Source: Tessaracoccus lacteus (lineage in GTDB: Bacteria; Actinomycetota; Actinomycetes; Propionibacteriales; Propionibacteriaceae). From it: a DNA stretch of 64,000 nucleotides. The stretch spans positions 310,001 to 374,000 of the forward strand of contig NZ_CP123967.1 of assembly GCF_029917005.1 (NCBI RefSeq), in the 5' to 3' direction. Both the position numbers and the translations under genes were made by a program. Positions within the stretch are counted from its first letter, which is position 1; every line of letters begins with the position of its first letter. Below the pieces are notes generated by a model. That model saw nothing but the letters and a program-made list of their open reading frames with translations, was not told the DNA's origin and ran no database searches. This document shows, in pieces, positions 61,792 through 64,000 of the stretch.

Positions 61792-63533
61792 GCCGCGGCC
61801 TCCTCTGCGCTCAGCTGCGAACTCACGATCTCCTGGTATGTCTCGTTGGTGGCGAGCAGTTCGGAGTGGGTGCCGCGGCCGACGATCTCGCCGTGCTCCA
61901 GCACGAGGATCTCGTCGGCGTCGGTGATGGTGGACACCCGCTGGGCGACGACGAGCACGGAGGCGCGGGCCGTCTCGGGCTCCAGCGCCGCCCGGAGGCG
62001 GGCGTCGGTCGCGACGTCGAGCGCGGAGAACGAGTCGTCGAAGACGTAGACGGAGGGCTTCTTCACCAGCGCCCTCGCGATCGCGAGGCGTTGGCGCTGG
62101 CCGCCGGACACATTGGTGCCGCCCTGCGAGATCGGTGACTCCAGCTGGCCCTCCTTCTCCTCGACGAAGTCCCTGGCCTGCGCGACGGTGATCGCGTGCC
62201 ACAGCTCCTCGGGGGTCGCGTCGGGGCGGCCGTAGCGCAGGTTCGACGCGATGGTGCCGGTGAACAGGTACGGCTTCTGCGGCACCAGTCCGACGCGCGC
62301 CCACAGGTCGTCCGGGTTGAAGTCGCGCACGTCCACACCGTCGACCAGCACGCGGCCCTCCGTGGCGTCGAACAGGCGTGGAATGAGGTTGGTCAGCGTC
62401 GTCTTGCCGGACCCGGTAGAACCGATGATGGCCGTCTTGCGGCCGGGCTTCAGTTCGAAGGTCAGGTCCTTCAGCACGGGCTCCTCGGCGCCGGGGTAGC
62501 GGAAGGACACGCGGTCGAAGACGACCTCCCCGCGTGCCTGAGGGGTCGGGGCGGGGTTGGCCGGCGGCGCGACGGTCGACTCGGTCTTCAGCACAGCGTC
62601 GATGCGGTCCGCACACACGGCGGCGCGGGGCGCCAGCACCAGCAGCATCGTCGTCATCATGACCGAGATCAGGATCTGTGCCAGGTAGGACAGGAATGCC
62701 GTCAGCTGACCGATCTGCAGGTCGCCGTTCTCGATGCGGAATGCGCCGAACCACATGACGCCCACCGTGGAGATGTTCATCACGAAGCCCACGAACGGGA
62801 ACATGAACGCCATCAGGCGGCCGACCCGGGTGGCGGTGTCGACGAGCTCACCGTTGGCCTTCTCGAAGCGCTGGGCCTCGTGCGGCTCTCGGACGAACGC
62901 CCGCACCACGCGGATGCCGGTGATCTGCTCGCGCAGCACCCGGTTCAGGGTGTCGATGCGCGTCTGCTGGATCGAGAACAGGGGACTCATCAGGTAGATG
63001 AGGACCGCGATGCCGGCGCCGAGCAGCATGACGGCCGCGAGGATCGTCCAGGACAGCCCGACGTCCTCGCGCAGCGCCATCACGACGCCGCCGACCATGG
63101 TGATGGGCGCCGAGATGAGCACCGTCGAGATCATCAGCACCAGCTGCTGCACCTGCAGCACGTCGTTGGTGTTGCGCGTGATCAGCGACGGCGCGCCGAA
63201 CTTGTTCAGCTCGCGGGTGGAGAAGCCGAGCGCGCGGTCGAACACGGCGGCGCGGACGTCGCGGCCGAACTGCATCGCCGCGTTCGCCCCGGCCCAGACG
63301 GCGCCGACCTGCGCCAGACCCTGGACCGCGGACAGCGCCAGCATGATGCCGCCCGTGCCCCAGATGAAGTTGGTGTCGCCGGTGACGACCCCCTCGTCGA
63401 TGATGCGGGCGTTGAGGGTCGGCAGGTAGAGGCTCATCACCGTGGCGATCAGCTGGAGGACCAGCACCACCGTGAGCAGCCCCCAGTAGGGCTTGATGAA
63501 GCGGCCGATGAGCCGCACGAGAGTGCCTAGCAC
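61788..63533 (-). CDS. ABC exporter, subunit 1 (heterodimeric type)
   Basis: A 581-aa ABC half-transporter. Opening LIGRFIKPYWGLLTVVLVLQ; exporter helices carry ELNKFGAPSLITRNTNDV. ATPase: GSTGSGKTTLTNLIPRLF, signature NVSGGQRQRLAIARALV, Walker B VYVFDDSFSALD, where the usual Glu after Asp is Asp, the hallmark of the non-canonical site in heterodimeric exporters. Start GTG 63533 overlaps the end of the TetR gene by seven bases. Confidence 0.92.
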   Translation of the reverse strand: MLGTLVRLIGRFIKPYWGLLTVVLVLQLIATVMSLYLPTLNARIIDEGVVTGDTNFIWGTGGIMLALSAVQGLAQVGAVWAGANAAMQFGRDVRAAVFDRALGFSTRELNKFGAPSLITRNTNDVLQVQQLVLMISTVLISAPITMVGGVVMALREDVGLSWTILAAVMLLGAGIAVLIYLMSPLFSIQQTRIDTLNRVLREQITGIRVVRAFVREPHEAQRFEKANGELVDTATRVGRLMAFMFPFVGFVMNISTVGVMWFGAFRIENGDLQIGQLTAFLSYLAQILISVMMTTMLLVLAPRAAVCADRIDAVLKTESTVAPPANPAPTPQARGEVVFDRVSFRYPGAEEPVLKDLTFELKPGRKTAIIGSTGSGKTTLTNLIPRLFDATEGRVLVDGVDVRDFNPDDLWARVGLVPQKPYLFTGTIASNLRYGRPDATPEELWHAITVAQARDFVEEKEGQLESPISQGGTNVSGGQRQRLAIARALVKKPSVYVFDDSFSALDVATDARLRAALEPETARASVLVVAQRVSTITDADEILVLEHGEIVGRGTHSELLATNETYQEIVSSQLSAEEAAA

Positions 63534-64000
63534 TGGACATCCTTCCTGAGTGCCCCGTGGAGGGCGAAGGTGGCGAGGTCGTCGACGCCGAGGCGGGACG
63601 AGTTGGAGAAGTTCATGGCGTTGCCCATGGCGAGGAGGCTCAGCAGGTTCACATAGTCGCCGACGGGGCAGGTCAGTTCGCTCCCGTGGGGCTGGAACTG
63701 GGCGGTGAGCCACTCGTCCATCTCGATGCGCCTGGCGTCCAGCTCGTCCCTGATGCACGGGTTGGGGTGGTGCGGCGCCTTCCTGGGCCCGTGGACCAGC
63801 ACCATCAGCGACCGGATGGTCGTGATGCGGCCGGCGATCAGCTGCAGGGTCGCGTGGGTCTTCTCCTCGAGGGTGGACCCGAGGCTGATGGTGGAGAGGG
63901 GGTCGCTGATCCGATGGGCGGACAGCGACTCGATGACCGTCGCCTCGATCAGGTCCTGCAGCGAGTCGAAGACGCGGAAGATGGTTCCCTCGGCGACGCC
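63527..64000 (-). CDS. TetR-family regulator, 5' end outside window
   Basis: The C-terminal 157 residues are seen. The second half of the HTH is at the window edge (GVAEGTIFRVFDSLQDLIEA), followed by a helical ligand domain (STLEEKTHATLQLIAGRITT, CPVGDYVNLLSLLAMGNAM). The stop overlaps the ABC gene, so the three genes are one operon and this regulator most likely controls the exporter. Confidence 0.87.
   Translation of the reverse strand, partial: GVAEGTIFRVFDSLQDLIEATVIESLSAHRISDPLSTISLGSTLEEKTHATLQLIAGRITTIRSLMVLVHGPRKAPHHPNPCIRDELDARRIEMDEWLTAQFQPHGSELTCPVGDYVNLLSLLAMGNAMNFSNSSRLGVDDLATFALHGALRKDVQC

Overview
The window is high-GC, densely coded actinobacterial DNA. The genes point to a Propionibacteriaceae-like organism, perhaps near Tessaracoccus. 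Evidence: actinobacterial signatures (DnaA boxes of the TTGTCCACA type, CsoR/CopZ/CopA, cydABDC, G5-RlpA cell-wall protein, NrtR-type regulator near nadE, DtxR-type iron box) and the dispersed CTTCGACAGGCTCAGGG repeat family. The taxon is an inference; no rRNA lies in the window.

Region 1 (1-16363) is an accessory island. It is bracketed by two copies, in the same orientation, of a 371-bp IS1380-family end that are identical by eye. The left copy belongs to a frameshifted IS1380 transposase that runs off the window; the right copy is a fragment that truncates an ISL3-family transposase. Inside are an intact-looking IS3 element with 3-bp target duplication, a frameshifted tandem universal stress protein and a second stress-protein-like gene. 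Next come four overlapping genes on the minus strand: dabB, dabA, a short P-II-like protein and a DUF6671 protein. This is a DAB-type inorganic carbon uptake system with a signalling protein attached. Two paralogous winged-helix regulators diverge from it. Further right a manganese (yybP-ykoY) riboswitch precedes terC, followed by coupled genes of unknown function.

Region 2 (16364-35400) is chromosomal: glycogen debranching (glgX), diacylglycerol-kinase-like protein, DUF4126, NrtR-like Nudix regulator, tRNA-Thr, nadE, a RecQ helicase with a C-terminal phosphoribosyltransferase-like domain, an iron-regulated siderophore-interacting flavoprotein, DUF1345, a 194-bp tandem repeat array, alanine dehydrogenase, a YegU/YegV-like pair, a HAD hydrolase, YnfA and MutY.

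Region 3 (35400-49400) holds dnaB with an intergenic cluster of DnaA boxes beside it, the copper operon csoR-copZ-copA under a clear CsoR operator, a G5/RlpA wall protein, a candidate small RNA, fumC, a ribokinase flanked by gene remnants, a TetR regulator divergent from a GH3 beta-glucosidase, and a GT4 glycosyltransferase.

Region 4 (49400-64000) holds the cytochrome bd locus cydA-cydB / cydD-cydC (split by about 700 bp of short repeats), a BlaI-type regulator, a polyphosphate kinase 2 with a basic tail, a VOC dioxygenase-like gene, a DUF308 membrane protein, a heterodimeric ABC exporter pair and the end of its TetR regulator. Two nearly identical 100-bp palindromic elements lie in intergenic gaps here.
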